A DNA stretch of 64,000 bases from Lichina pygmaea (taxonomy: Eukaryota; Ascomycota; Lichinomycetes; Lichinales; Lichinaceae): positions 3,596,001-3,660,000 of the forward strand of contig OY730172.1 in assembly GCA_963422465.1 (NCBI GenBank). Reading direction: 5' to 3'. This document shows positions 1 through 11,642 of the stretch, piece by piece (within the stretch, counting starts at the first letter, position 1; every line of letters starts with the position of its first letter). Made by a program: the position numbers and the translations under genes. The notes beneath the pieces were generated by a model, which made no database searches, was not told the DNA's origin, and saw nothing but the letters and a program-made list of their open reading frames with translations.

Positions 1-365
1 TTCTGGCAGGTCCTGTTCCTCTGGCTCTGGCTGTAGAGGAAGAGAGAAGAATTAAGTCCTGAAAGCTTCTGTTTTCTCTTCAAAAGACTTTGCCAGCTGT
101 CCTTGTTGTTCTATAAGTTCTGGGACTATTGGTAGGTCAGAAACTTTGCCAGTTTTTTTTTTCTCTATTTGGCAATTCTCCAGTAGTCCTAGGTTTCTGC
201 TAGCTGGTGGAGATGTGTTCTGAATATCTTTCTTTTGGTTTGTCTGATCAGACTTTTTTTCTTTTTAGTTATCTTCTCTAGTCTGGTGGTTTCCTTTTGG
301 CCTTGAAGTACTTTTCTTCTTACTTTTCTTTCCTCCTGGATTATTTCTTTGATTTCCTGGTTCCA

Positions 366-1400
366 CTATAGTACTGCATACCTGGACTTTTTGCAAGATT
401 GAGTTGTCTTGTTTGCAATTTCTTGGAGAGTTTTGTCCAGTCTTTCCAGGTAATCATCCACTTCTTTCTTGCTAGTTAGAGGTGGAATAGGTGGTATGTT
501 ATCAGCTTCTTGTCTTGCTTGACTAGCATCCAGAGTTCTCCAGTTCTTTTTGTCTGTTCTGGTTTTTCTTGGAGTCTCCAGACTGAGAATTTTGTGCACT
601 GGTCTGTGGTCTGACTCTGTGTGGAATCTTATGTTAATTTGTGAGTAAATAAGAGAATTAAGTAAAGAACTTGAAATAAAAAAAAGATTAATTGCTGATG
701 AAGGTGGTTCTAGAAAAGTTCTTGCTCTTGTTGGTGTGTAGGGAGCTATTGCCAGCTCTAGTCTCTATTTGTCTGTTAGATCCTTGAAGGATAAGGCCAG
801 TTCTGAGTATAGCTGGCTTGACTTTGACCAACTTGGGTGGTGGAGATTTGAGTTTGTCAGGAGAATATATTCACCCTCTTTTTGGATAGCTTGTTCCAGT
901 AGGTCTAGAAGAGTCTGAGCCGACTCTCTATAGTTCCTTTAGCTTGTGGGTGTGAAATAGAGATTGTGGATCCAGAATAACTTTGTTTGAACTCTTATCT
1001 CCAAGAAGACTAGATCTTTACTCCAGAAAATTAAGCTTATAGATAACTACAAATTTCTTCTGTTAACAAGAACAAGTGTTCTCCCTAGCTTCTGGCTTTG
1101 TAAAGGGTAGAAGACTGAGAATATTGTAGAGATGCTTGATTCTTGGTGGGGGTTTTTCCAGAGTTCTTGCAGAGTGATGATGTCCACTTCCTGTAGTCTA
1201 GAGTTTGCCAGTAGAAGTTCTTGACATGTCTGGCTTTTCTGGACATTGTACTGGAGAAGGTTAAGTGTGGAGTAACTTATTAATTCTCTTGGCTAGAGTT
1301 TTCCAAGATCTCAGTAGCTTTTTTTCTGGGTATGTTGATTTAGAACTCTGAGTTCTGTGCAAGTGCGAAAGTGGGGAGCTGAGTGTTCAGTCTTGAGATT
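366..1400 (-). pseudogene. LINE-A endonuclease remnant
   Basis: This degenerate segment lies between ORF1 and the RT. Only its C-terminal part (366-599) has a readable frame; it aligns with LINE-E, which shows the SDHRPV motif of AP-type LINE endonucleases just upstream of the equivalent position. Such an enzyme nicks target DNA for target-primed reverse transcription. Many stops; non-functional. Confidence 0.5.
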
Positions 1401-1436
1401 GAGTATACTCTTAGTACTTCCCCTTGTTTTCTTTTC

Positions 1437-2683
1437 TTAGCTTCTTGTCTGTCTTGTAGACTTGGCCCTTTTTCTTGTGTTGAGGGAGTCTGAGGTAGAG
1501 CTAGTCTGGGAGCTGTTGTGTACCTTCCTGGTCTTGCTAGCTATACCTCTCTTACTTTCTGGATTGCTTCCTGTTTTTTCTGGCAGGACTTTGACTAGGC
1601 TGGGTGGTTTCTCTTGCAGTTTGCACATTTTGGTGTTAGAGTTTCTGGAGAAGTCTGGCAGTCTCTTCTGGCATACTTTTCTCCACAGGCTGTGCACTGG
1701 GCTTGGGCTTGGCAAGTGTGTGCTTGGTGTCCAAACCTAGTACATTTGTAGCACTGGGTGACTGATGTTGCTAGCAGGGCTGGTTCTACTTTATGTAGAG
1801 TGTATCCTAGAACTACTCCTTTGTTAATTAGAAGGTTTGCTTACTCTGGGGTGGCTAGATCTAGATGTAGAGATGTGACTGGCTTCTGGAGGAGTTTGGC
1901 TTTTCTGGACCAGTGGGTTCTTAGGATGTTGACCTTACTTTCTATCCCAGAGTTTTGGGAGAAGATTACCTTTTTCATTTTCTCCAGATTCTCTGGCTTG
2001 AAGTTGTTTGTCTGCACTCTATGGACTAGCACTGCAAAGATTCTGGGTGATATCTTGGCTTCTACTGTAAAGATAGCTGTGATCCAGTCCTTGTTTTCCT
2101 CTAGCTGAGTCTTGGCTTGAGAAGTTTCCAGAGAGATTATAATATCTCCTGAGGGTAGTTTTCTGGCTGCTCTTATTTCTTTTTGGCAGGAGAGTGGTGT
2201 TTTCTTCTTGAGAGCTTCCATGAGCTGGGCTGGTGTTCTGTTTGCTAACTGGCGAGTCTGAGTTCCAGGTCTGATAGTGATTTCACTGTGGATTCTGGTT
2301 GGAACAGGGATTTCCTGTCCTACTGTTTTCTGGGCTGCCTGGGTATATGTTGGCTTGGTGTTTTGTTTTTGGACTTGTTTCTCAATGCTGTCCAGTCTCT
2401 CAAGTATCTTCTGGAGACTCTGGGAGTTAGGTGAGTGAGTAGAGACATCTTTGTCCAGAGCTTCTACCACTTTGGACAGAATACTATCCCATGCTTTTTT
2501 GATGTGTTGGGGAGCTTTTGTGTGGATAAGCCATTCTTCCACTAGCTGGGGAGGTGTCAGCCCCTTCTCTTCTTCTTTTTCTTGAGTCTGGGATTGGTCT
2601 GTCAGGGAGTTAGCCACTGGGGGTTGCTGGGAGCTTGGAGAAGACTGGTTTTCTTTCTTTTTCTCTGGATTTTTCTTTGACAT
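1437..2683 (-). pseudogene. LINE-A ORF1 (gag-like, zinc knuckles), broken
   Basis: ORF1 starts at the ATG at 2681-2683 with a Lys/Gln/Ser-rich N-terminus and reads open for 280 codons to a TAA at 1841. The same frame then continues through a Cys/His cluster (about 1604-1765) with a CYKCTRFGHQAHTC knuckle (C-x2-C-x4-H-x4-C), a second Cys group CTACGEKYARRDC and a CANC group, before a TAG. The interrupting stops are explained by single C-to-T changes (CAA to TAA, CAG to TAG). ORF1 proteins of this type bind the element RNA. The zinc knuckles are seen directly; the LINE assignment follows from the downstream endonuclease and RT. Not functional as it stands. Confidence 0.7.
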
Positions 2684-3319
2684 TATGTGATTTTAGATGT
2701 CTTCCAGTAGTTCTTTTTGGCTGGGATTAGTGAGGCTTTTTTGGAGACTTCTTCCAGTTGTTCACAAAGAGTCACCTGGTTCCTAGCAGTAGTTGCACAG
2801 TTCTGGGACCACTCCCCAAGACTGTACTTTTCTGGGCAGTCTTTTCCAACTAGACTCTAAGGAAATCTGGTTGTATTAACTCAAGCTAGAGACCACACCC
2901 TCTGCCTGAGCTTTCCTAGAGTTTTTCAACTCTACCAGCACTAGAGGCAAGCTCTAAACTATTCCTCTTATCCTGGAAGCCCTGATCTCCTTGTTGGTGG
3001 ATGTTTCTCACTTTTAGAAGAGGTTTGGTGTTTTATCTCTGATAGACTGGAAGTACTGGCTTAATCCTGAGTTTTGGTCTCAGGGCTGATTGTTCTAAGG
3101 TAGGTTTTTTTTATTTTTTATTTTATTCTTACTCTGATTTGGCTGGTGAGCTATGCAGAACTTCTAGATACATGTTTTTTTCCAGAAAACCTTTGAAGGA
3201 ATAAAAACTAAGACTTGGGTAAGACTAGAGAATTATCTGGAAGAATATGCAGTGTCTGGAGAAAATAAAATCACAGAGATGATAGGTTTTCTGGTAAGAG
3301 TTGGTGTGCTAAGTTAAAC

Positions 3320-6005
3320 TGGTCTAGTTTTTCAAAAACATAAACCAGAGAAGAAATTCTTTAAGTACTTTAGACTTTTGAAGTAAAGTAGAGAAATTGT
3401 AGAAAAGAAAAATAGCTTACTATCTTTGAGTAAGAAACTTGTTACAAGAGAAAGTGATATATTGAGTAATGTTTTCTCCAAAACCACAGAAACATAGAGG
3501 GGATTAGAAGTCTGGAACATTTACTCTGAAAAGAAAGCTGGCTAGTCCTATTCTTGCTGATAGAATCTGCAAATAAAGACTAGTTTCAGCTTTTCTCAAG
3601 TCTTTGAAAACTTTGAGATTTTTCCTTTGGGGTAGTCTGCAAAATAGCTCCCAGACTGGAGAACACTTCTGTCTGTTTGTCTGCTATCTGGCTTCCCACT
3701 CTTTCTGAAACACTTCTTGAAATTATTTCTTGGAGTAATCTTGGTTAGTGGTTAGTTCTTCTAGCTATCTTGCTTTCCAGTTAGATGTGACAGTAGACAG
3801 AGACTTTGGAGGTGTTCTCAGAGTGGAAACAAAAACAGTGATCTGGGAAAAAAGCTTGTAGAGAAGTGAGAAGAGAGGATTAGAAGAAGTATTAGAAAAA
3901 TAGAAAGATTGTAGGAAAGTTGCTGTTCTGAATTTAAAATAAAGATTAAGAGGTTTTTGATTTTTTTTGATTTGATTCTTACACTGATTCAGCTGTTAAG
4001 CCATGCAGAACTTCTTGAAGAATTTTTGTCTCTGGTAGACTTGACTTGGGGACCTCACACATTTACTGTACACCCTGTAGTTTGTAGTGTACGCACTGTG
4101 GGAAACCCCCAAACCCTGTAGGGGAAATAGGAAAACCACAGTAATGAGGGTTTTGTGGATCTTGACAGATATTAGGTGAGCTATTTCTTGGGGGTTTTCA
4201 TACATCTTGCGAGGAGTACATCTTAGACAAGTTCTATGAATCTCAGGGGTTTTTGTGGCAGAATGTGGGGTGGGTCAGATTTGAACTGACAACTAGTTTA
4301 GTCAGGTTCTCCAGGCCTGACACCACTAGTTCCGGGTCATGGGTGCTATGTAGTGGGAAACTCTCACCAGCTTCCCGCTACACCATGCCGCCCCAGATTA
4401 AGAGGTAGTGGGAATAGTTCTTCTTTAATAAGAAATGTAGGAGTAGCTTTGAAGACACCTCCTATAGTTTTTAGACACTTAGTCTGGAAAAGATTTAGAG
4501 AAGAAATATTAGAAAGTTTTTTGTGGAGATTAAACCAGACTCCTACTGCATAGCTGAGAAGTGATCTCAGTATTGCAGTGTAGACAAGTCTAGCAGAGAG
4601 AACAGGTAGACTCCATGTAGAAAAATTAGTTCTGGAAAGTGCTGAGAAAAACTTGGAAGCTTTCTGTAATATAATTTTCTGGTGTTTTTTCTGAAGAAGC
4701 TTGGAATCATAGTGTAGTCCCAGAATACACACTTCTTCCTTAGACTGTAGTATCACTTCTCCAAGTCTTAGACTAAGCTGAAGATTATCTGTTCTTCTTC
4801 TAGAAAAATAGAGAAGTTTATACTTTTCAGGTGTAAACTTTATTCTATGTTTTCTTGCCCAGTCTAAACACTTGGAGTGAGTAGACTTTAGCTTCAGGAG
4901 TTTACTTTTAAGAGAAGAGAAAAATACCAGACGGTTTGTATCATCTGCAAAGCCCAGAGCTGATACATCTTTCTCTGGTGTATGAACAATATTATGAAGA
5001 TCTACAAAATAGAAAAGAAATAAAATAGGAGAGAGAGGTGAACCTTGAGAGACTCCACAGTATACTGGAAAAAAAGAAGACTCTAAATCATCAAAAACAA
5101 GAGAGGTTTTTCTTTGGGTAGTGAAAGAAAAAATCCAGTTAACACACCAGCTGGGGATTTTTTTTCTCTCCAGGATTTTCTTGAGAATTTCTGGCAGAAC
5201 TCTATCATAAGCTTCTGAGATATCCAGAGAAAGAAGACTGGCTACTATTTCTTCCTTCCAGACTTTTTCAACTTGGGAAGTGAGTAGAAATAATGCAGAC
5301 TTAGTTGATCTTCCTTTTCTGAAGTCTATCTGGATTTCTGGTAGCAGGTTTTCTTTCTCAGCTAGTTCACTTAGCTTTGTAGCTGCTAGAGCTTCCATCA
5401 GCTTTCCAATTGTGTTGAGAAGTGCTATTGGCCTCCAAGCTTTGGCATAGCAATAGGATTTTTTGCTAGACTTTCTCAGATATATTGTTCTAGCTGATTT
5501 GTATCTGTCAGGGAAATATTCTAGCTTCCAGCAGGTCTCCAGAACTTTGGCTATCTTTTTATTGAAAGAGTCTTCTAATACTTTTAGAAATCCATTAGGT
5601 AGAGTATCTTTCCCAGAAGCTGTAAAAGGTTTTTTCTTTTCCAGAATATTGTGAATACTTTCTTTGGAGATTTCCTGAGATAGCTGGTATTGTTGGTGGT
5701 TGGCTGGCTGATCCTGGAGTTCTGGTTCTGGCTGGAGAGGTAGAGGGAAGAACTGGGTTTTGAATACTTCTACTTTTTCTGTGAAAGTTCTGGCAGTTTC
5801 TCTATCTTGCTTTGTAAGCTCTGGAACAATTGGAAGTTCTGGTGGTTTGCCAGCTTTTTCTTTACCCCACCTGGCTATCTTCCAGTGCTTTTGTGTTTCA
5901 GCCAGATTCTGGAGTTGTTCTCTGAATGTCTTTCTTTTGGCATTCTTGATCAGGTATTTCTTTTTCTTTATTACTTTTTCAAGTTTGAGAACTGGCCACA
6001 GTTGA
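3320..6005 (-). pseudogene. LINE-B ORF2 reverse transcriptase, interrupted by SINE
   Basis: The frame is open from about 6005 to 4395 and encodes an RT with the usual order of motifs: KxWRPIALLNTIGK, the FRKGRSTKSALF block, LDISEAYDRV, GVSQGSPLSP and the catalytic FADD box. At 4394 the frame enters the SINE and stops after nine foreign residues. The remaining C-terminal part lies beyond the SINE at 3320-3942 and is degenerate. LINE-C shows the intact order of the same region. RT copies the element RNA at the nicked target. The SINE makes this copy inactive. Confidence 0.8.
3955..4394 (-). mobile_element. SINE copy 1 (tRNA-derived head, LINE-derived tail), in LINE-B
   Basis: 440 bp on the minus strand, head at 4394 (starts ggggcggcatggtg) and tail of aaatc-like repeats at 3955. 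It is flanked by a 12-bp TSD, agattaagaggt, at 3943-3954 and 4395-4406. It is nearly the same sequence as SINE copy 2 at 14801-15234. Its last roughly 45 bp match the LINE 3' end, so it was probably mobilised by the LINE machinery. Confidence 0.9.
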
Positions 6006-6009
6006 GCTA

Positions 6010-7105
6010 TGCTGAGGTATAGTGCAGAGTCACTATCTCTTGCAGAGTCTCTGCCACACTTCCCCACAGTCCTGAGACTTTTTGCACTCTGCTATGTACA
6101 CTCACCTCTAGGTTCTGCTTCAGAGTGCTGGGTTGCCAGCCTGGAGTCCACACTCCAACTGCAGTTTGCTTCTTGAGTCTGTTATTTGCAGTCTGAGCAT
6201 GCACTCTGTACAGACTGGCATGCACTTCTGTTCTCTTAGACTATATAGACAGTCTTGTAGTAGGCCCAGACTCTACTGCCATCACTGCTATTATATACCA
6301 CACCCCACAGCTCTCACTGTTTTGTGTTACCTCTGTAGATCTCTTGTACAGAGATTGACTATACCTCACAGACTCTACAGACTCTGCAGACTATGCCAGC
6401 ACCTGCAGGACTGTCTTTCCAGTCCACTAACCAAGTAGAGAGAAGTCTCTGTCTGCCCACTGTTATCTGTGAGATCCCAGTTGTATGTGGTAGCCCACTG
6501 GAGATCCAGTGCCCTGGCTCCAGTCTGTAGGTGGCCTGAAGAGAATCTGTAGCAAGACCTTAGGTAAAACTACTAAGCCAGCACTTTGACTATCACACAG
6601 CTCTTAGGTACTGGAGTGGCAGAAACTCTTCATGCCACCTGCTCACCTTCTTTAACACATAGTCTCTGTTTGATTAACAACACTGTGGTACAGACATCAC
6701 TCCTTTTCTAGAACAAGATCCTTGATGCATCAGCTGGTGGAGACTCTGCTAGAAGAGGGGTGTGTGATAGGAACTCCTCTTATCTACTCCAGAGGTGCCC
6801 TGTTGGGTGTCTAGACTTCACATCCACCAGTTGCAAGACTGGCTTCAGACTGTAGTGTACACAGTAGACATCTATCAGGTGGTTTTCATAACCAGTTTGG
6901 TTGAAGTTCTCTGTTCTGCTGATGTCACTTCACAGAGGTGTCCAGAGTGCCTGCATAACACCTCTGGTGGCCTGTCACTCTGCAGGCACCAGCAGCTTGA
7001 CTGGTGACTTAATTAGCTCTTAGTGCAGTGACTACAAGCAGCTTGGAAGACTGCCTGCTATCACTGCTCTGAGGTTCCCAGCCTGCACTGCATGGAGGTT
7101 TGAGT
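6010..7105. other. Unassigned sequence between LINE-B and Ty3 copy E1
   Basis: About 1.1 kb with no convincing ORF and little CpG. It does not match any other part of the window that I can see. A tatatag box occurs near 6243 and the 6720-7000 stretch has a degenerate reading frame of unknown kind. It occupies the place where the 5' LTR and most of gag of E1 should be, so it could be a diverged leader/gag or another decayed element. No function proposed. Confidence 0.4.
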
Positions 7106-8849
7106 TGTCACAGACTATATAATCAATATAGCAGTACACATCAACAACTGACAATTCAAACAGGAACTCAAGAAGTGAGGCAAGTATATAAGACTATAGG
7201 GTAAGAAGACAGTGCCAGTACAGGACAAGTACAGTCTGATACCTATGGAGGTTGATGCAACAACACCACAGGCAACCAAGAAGAAGGAAACACAGAAGTG
7301 TTATAATTGCCAGAAGGTAGGCCACCTTGCAGCCAACTGCTGAAGCAAGAAAAAGAAAGAAGGCAAGAGTAAGCAGCTGAATACCACCAGTGCCTGGAAA
7401 GGCAAGAGTATTCAGGAGTCACTGAGAGCTTCCAGAAGCACACTACCTATGAACTGGTCAGAAGCAACACTTCTTGGACAGAAGGACAATCTCAAACAGC
7501 ACATTAAAAAACTGGAGAACAATCTGCAGAGATCACTGGAGAACCTGCACATAGTCTAAGATCAGATCAACAAGGTTTATTGGGAGGATAACCTAATCTC
7601 TGAATTTAACATAACAGGCTATAAGATTGACATAACCAGTATACCACCAGTTCCTGAGAAACCAATACTCTGATGACAGGACACAACTTTGTTGGAAGCT
7701 GGTAAAGCAAGAGTGACATGATAGGTGGATAACACTATCAGCATCTCACAGCCCTGAGATGTTGCAACACAAGTGGATCTTCACCAGACTACAACACCAG
7801 TCTGTAGACACCTCTATTAGAAACAATATGAAGACCACCACTGCAAGAAGCACTTTCTAGAGAAAAGAAGAAAAAAACATTTCCCTAGTCCAGAGTACTA
7901 CAAGAAAGCCTGGAGTATCAAACACCAGCTAAGCCAGCAAGGGAAAGAACACAATAATTGTGGAGAAGACACATGAGAGCTATACTTCACTAAGAAATAT
8001 AGAAGACACAGTGGAATGCCAGGCCCAGAGTCTTGGTTGTTCAAAAAACTAGCAGTACTTTTTAAATCTGGAGTTGAGACTTGACCAGTTCAATCTAGCC
8101 CACCAACTCTCTTTCTAAGCTCTACCAAGTCAACTATTTGTTTTAACAAATAGCTACATGTACAAATTTCCTTAGCTACTGTATATTCCTCAAGATTTTC
8201 TCTAGTCTCTCCCAGGCTCCAGTTTTTATTCCTCCAAAGATTTTCTGGAGAAACAAACATGTACCTAGAAGTTCTGCATAGCTCTACAGCTAAATCAGTG
8301 TAAGAATAAAATAAAATAAAATAAAATAAAATAAAAATCTGGAGTTGGAAGAGTAGGCAAGACAACACTCCAGAAAGAAGAGGTTGAGCAGAGTCTTGAT
8401 GCAATAGTCTGCAGTCTATATTTTCATATCAAGATAAGAGTTAACAGGTACCTAACAAACACCATGATCAACTCTGGAGCTACTGGCAACTTCATGTCAG
8501 AAAGTTTGGCCAGGAAGTACAAGATCCCAACTTAGGAGAAGAGGAATCTATACCAGCTAACAGTAGTGGACAGGATACCACTCTCCAACAACCAAGGACA
8601 AGTGACAAAGAAGACCAAGAATCTACAACTGTGTGTCAACAGTACAACAATCAGATCAGGAGAATTCAACTTAGTCTGGATACCACACAAAGTTATATTG
8701 GGTCTTCTGTGGTTGGAAAGTCAAAACCCAAGGATTGACTGGAAAAGAAGGCATCTAGTCTTTCCAAGAAAGAGTCTGGTAATCTGAGCAGAGCCAGAAG
8801 AAGTGAGAATCAAAGAGATCTTATATACAGAGTAGAAGAAGCACCACTG
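7106..8849 (+). pseudogene. Ty3 copy E1 (family alpha), 5' part: gag end to protease, degenerate
   Basis: This aligns to E3 from the end of gag onward. A CCHC knuckle CYNCQKVGHLAANC lies at about 7299-7340, followed by a coiled-coil-like linker, the Cys/His spacer (about 7800-8000) and a protease-like stretch with the N-S-G-A-T version of the D-S-G motif near 8465. It holds many stops and is the most diverged of the three family-alpha copies, so probably the oldest. It is interrupted by LINE-D (8077-8334) and cut at 8849 by the LTR of E2. E1 resumes at 17462 and again at 31372. Confidence 0.8.
8077..8334 (+). mobile_element. LINE-D, 258-bp 5'-truncated LINE insertion in E1
   Basis: A short plus-strand copy of the LINE 3' end with an (aaaat)n tail, flanked by a 13-bp TSD aaatctggagttg at 8064-8076 and 8335-8347. 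The homologous empty site is visible in E2 and E3 (around 12705 and 20405). It lines up with the reverse complement of 9336-9600 (LINE-C 3' end). Confidence 0.9.
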
Positions 8850-9295
8850 TGTTAAGGCCTAGGCCAGAACAGCCTAGGTAAGCGAGGGAGGAGTGTTAGT
8901 CATACAGAACAACATCCAACCAGTCCAGTGGACAAGCAAGAGCTAAGCGAGGAGCTTGTCCGGTGGACAAGCAGGAGCTAAGTGAGGAGCTTGTCCGGTG
9001 GACAAGCAGGAGCTAAGTGAGGAGCTTGTCTGGTGGACAAGCAGAAGCTAAGCAAGGAGCTTGTCCACGCAAAAGGATGATACCCCTCGGAGGAGACCCC
9101 CCCCCTAGGGCATCTGCATAAAGACCCCCCAAGGGCTCGGAGAGATTAGCTCTCCAGGCTGAACATCGTATAAGAACAATAGTACAGGGAGAGCTACCCA
9201 CCTGTCTATTCACCTATCAAGTCCCTGTCTAGAATCTGCCCTGCAAAGCAACAGACTGTACTGGCTTCTGTGTGAACCCAGCCCAGCCTTTAACA
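8850..9295 (+). repeat. LTR A, 5' LTR of E2 (446 bp)
   Basis: Begins tgttaagg and ends tttaaca (TG..CA ends). It contains four copies of a 35-bp unit (ggtggacaagc...gagcttgtcc), each with an 8-bp inverted repeat ggacaagc/gcttgtcc, a TATA-like ataaaga box and the aggctgaa motif that is complementary to the sequence right after the LTR. It is 105 bp longer than LTR B of the same element, exactly three repeat units. Confidence 0.9.
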
Positions 9296-9335
9296 GTTTC
9301 AGCCTCTAACATATAGGACACTGACTCAATACGAT

Positions 9336-11629
9336 TTTTTTTATTTTTTTTATTTTTATTTGATTCTTACACTGGTAGTAGCTTTACAGCCATGCAGATC
9401 TTCTAGCTAATAGTGAACTCCTTCAGAAAACCTTTGAAGGGATAAAATCTGAAGGCAGGGTGTGACTAGGGAATGTAACAAAAGGAATCTTGAAGTTTCT
9501 GGTAAGAGAAGAGAATCTAGGTATTGGATTGGGAATAGTGGAGTTTGAAAGCTAGATTAAACTGGTTTAGTCTTTTCAAAGATATAAACCAGTACAAGAA
9601 CTTCTGTAGTAGCTCTGAGTTTGAAATAATAGTGGTGAAGTCTTGGGGATTAAAAGAGACTTGTTGTCTTTGTCTTGAATAAAGAGAGCATGAAGAGGTG
9701 ATATGTTTTGCAGTTTCTTCTGCTTGGCCACACACACATAGTGGGGTAGGGAAGTCAGGAACTCCAGCTCTGAAAAGAAAACTTGCCAGACCAATTCTTC
9801 CAGTCCTGATTTGCAGTAGCAGACTTGCCTCAGCTTTCTGTAACTCTTTGTAGAGCTTCAGATTGTTTTTGTGTGGCTTTTGACAGAAAGTCTGCCAGCC
9901 TGGATAGCTTCTTCTTTTCTTCTCTTCCCATTGGTCTTCCCACTCTTTAGTAAAGAGCTTTTGTAGTTCTTTCTTTGAACTAGCCTGGTTAGTAGTTATT
10001 TGACTTAACCAAGTGAATTTCCACTTAGGAGAGATAGTTGAGGATTCCTTTAAAGGTTTCTTCAAGAGAGAGGCATAGCTGGAAATAGTGGAAAAGATAC
10101 TGTCAAGAAAGTATTTGAGAGGGGAGTTTTGAATAGAAGAAAGAAAACAGGTAGTGCGAAATTTAAAGTATAGGTCTAGAGGTAGAAGAAAAAGCTCACT
10201 CTCTAATAGAAAAGAAGGAGTGGCTTTGAAGGCACCCCCAATAAGTCTTAGGCATCTGTTTTGAAATGAAACAAGAGAAGAGATATTGGAGGATTTTCTT
10301 AGAGGGTTAAACCAGATCCCCACTGCATAGCTCAGTAGAGATCTCAGTATAGCAGTGTACACCAGACATGATGTGTGAACTGGAAAGCCCCAAGTAGAAT
10401 AGGAAGTTCTAGAAAGAGAAGAGAGTGCTTTCTGTGCTTTTTGAAGAATAATCCTCTGGTGTTTGTGCCAGTGGAGCTTTGCATCTAGGTACACTCCAAG
10501 TACTCGCACTTCTTCTTTTGGTTTGAGAATCACATTCCCCAGTCTGAGCTTGAGCTGAAGATTGTCTGATCTTCTTCTGGAAAAATGAAGTATTTTATAT
10601 TTCTCAGGAGAGAAGACCATTCTATATCTTGCAGCCCATGATAGATATTTGAGGTGTGTGTTCTTTAACTTCAGAAGGTTACTTTTCAAGGAGTGACCAA
10701 AAGCAAGCAGATTTGTATCATCTGCAAACCCCAGGGCAGATACACCAGAAGAGGGAGTATGCACAGTCTCATACAATTCAGAAATGTAGAATAGAAAAAG
10801 AATAGAGGATAATGGAGAACCTTGAGGAACTCCACAATGAATAGGAATTGAACAAGACTCAGAATCATCAAAGACAAGAGTGGTAGAGCGCTTATCACAG
10901 AAGGAGTAGATCCAGGAAGCTAGCCAGGCAGGTATTTCTTTTCTTTTCAGAATTTGCTGTAGTATCTTGGGGAGAACTCTGTCATAGACTTCTGAGATAT
11001 CCAGTGAGAGTAGGGATGCAACCATGCCTTCCTTCCAGACTTTTTCCACTTGGGAGGCTAGAAGGAAAAGTGCTGCTTCTGTGGATCTTCCTTTCCTAAA
11101 GCCCATCTGGATATCTGGCAATAGTCCAGCTTCTTCTGCTATCTTGCTTAGTCTGGCTGCAGCAATAGCTTCCATCAGCTTGCCTGTTGTGTTTAGCAGA
11201 GCTATAGGGCGCCAGGCTTTAGCTTGATTGTAGGTTCCCTTGCCAGATTTCCTCAAGCAGACTGTTTTTGCACTCTTAAATCTTTCAGGGAAGTACTCCA
11301 GTTTCCAGCATGTTGAAGTCAGAATAGCTAGAGCTTGGCAGAACCTAGACCCCAGAGCTCTCAGAAATCCATTTGGCAGCTTATCTCTCCCTCCTGCTGT
11401 GAAAGGTTTCTTCTTGGCCAGAATTTGCTCCACTTCTTCACATGTTACCTCCTGGGAGAGCTGTATCTCAGAGATAGTCTGGGAGCTTTCTGAGCCTGGT
11501 TCTGGAACTAGAGCTTTTGGAAAGAACTGCTGTGAGAAGGCTTTAGTCTTTTCCTCAAAGGTTTTGGCTATTCCTTCTTGTGTTTCCAGGTCAGGAACCA
11601 GAGAAAGATCAGGAGTCTTGTTGGCTTTG
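9336..11629 (-). mobile_element. LINE-C, 2.3-kb 5'-truncated LINE insertion in E2 gag
   Basis: Minus-strand LINE with an A/T-rich 3' tail at 9336-9362 and a perfect 13-bp TSD gactcaatacgat at 9323-9335 and 11630-11642. The unoccupied site is seen in E3 at 18830-18842, so both borders are exact. It is 5'-truncated within ORF2. The internal frame is uninterrupted, which suggests the most recent LINE insertion here. Confidence 0.95.
9517..11629 (-). pseudogene. LINE-C ORF2 fragment: reverse transcriptase plus C-terminal Cys/His motif
   Basis: About 700 codons without a stop from the truncation point to the natural stop at 9517-9519. Visible RT blocks include LPNGFLRALG, AWRPIALLNTTGK, GFRKGRSTEAALF, LDISEVYDRV, GVPQGSPLSSILF and the catalytic FADDTN. 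Near the C-terminus a CVCGQAEETAKHITSSC cluster (C-x-C..H..C) resembles the terminal zinc-like motif of several LINE clades. I see no RNase H motif between RT and this cluster. The endonuclease and ORF1 are absent because of 5' truncation, and there is no ATG belonging to the element (upstream codons come from E2), so it cannot move by itself. It serves as the reference for the other LINE pieces. Confidence 0.85.
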
Positions 11630-11642
11630 GACTCAATACGAT

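Larger units (their letters stand above)
1..3104 (-). mobile_element. LINE-A, non-LTR retrotransposon copy running off the window start
   Basis: A LINE on the minus strand. Going leftwards it shows a 5' region (about 2684-3104), ORF1 with zinc knuckles, an endonuclease remnant and the first part of the reverse-transcriptase ORF, which continues beyond base 1. The peptide at 1-370 matches the start of the RT ORF of LINE-B and the peptide at 366-599 matches the endonuclease end of LINE-E. The copy carries many stops and is almost free of CpG. Its right border is set at 3104, where the A/T-rich 3' tail of LINE-B begins. I could not find a TSD for this copy. Confidence 0.75.
3105..6010 (-). mobile_element. 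LINE-B, 3' two-thirds of a LINE, split by a SINE
   Basis: Minus-strand LINE piece. Its 3' end is the A/T-rich tail at 3105-3130, followed by the family 3' UTR (motif gctatgcagaacttctag), then the end of ORF2 and the RT. A SINE (3955-4394) splits ORF2. The right edge lies near 6000-6010, where similarity to the LINE-A RT start ends and unrelated sequence begins. LINE-E (32642-33518) carries exactly the missing upstream endonuclease part in the same orientation, so B and E may be one insertion later opened by the Ty3 complex (inference). Confidence 0.75.
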
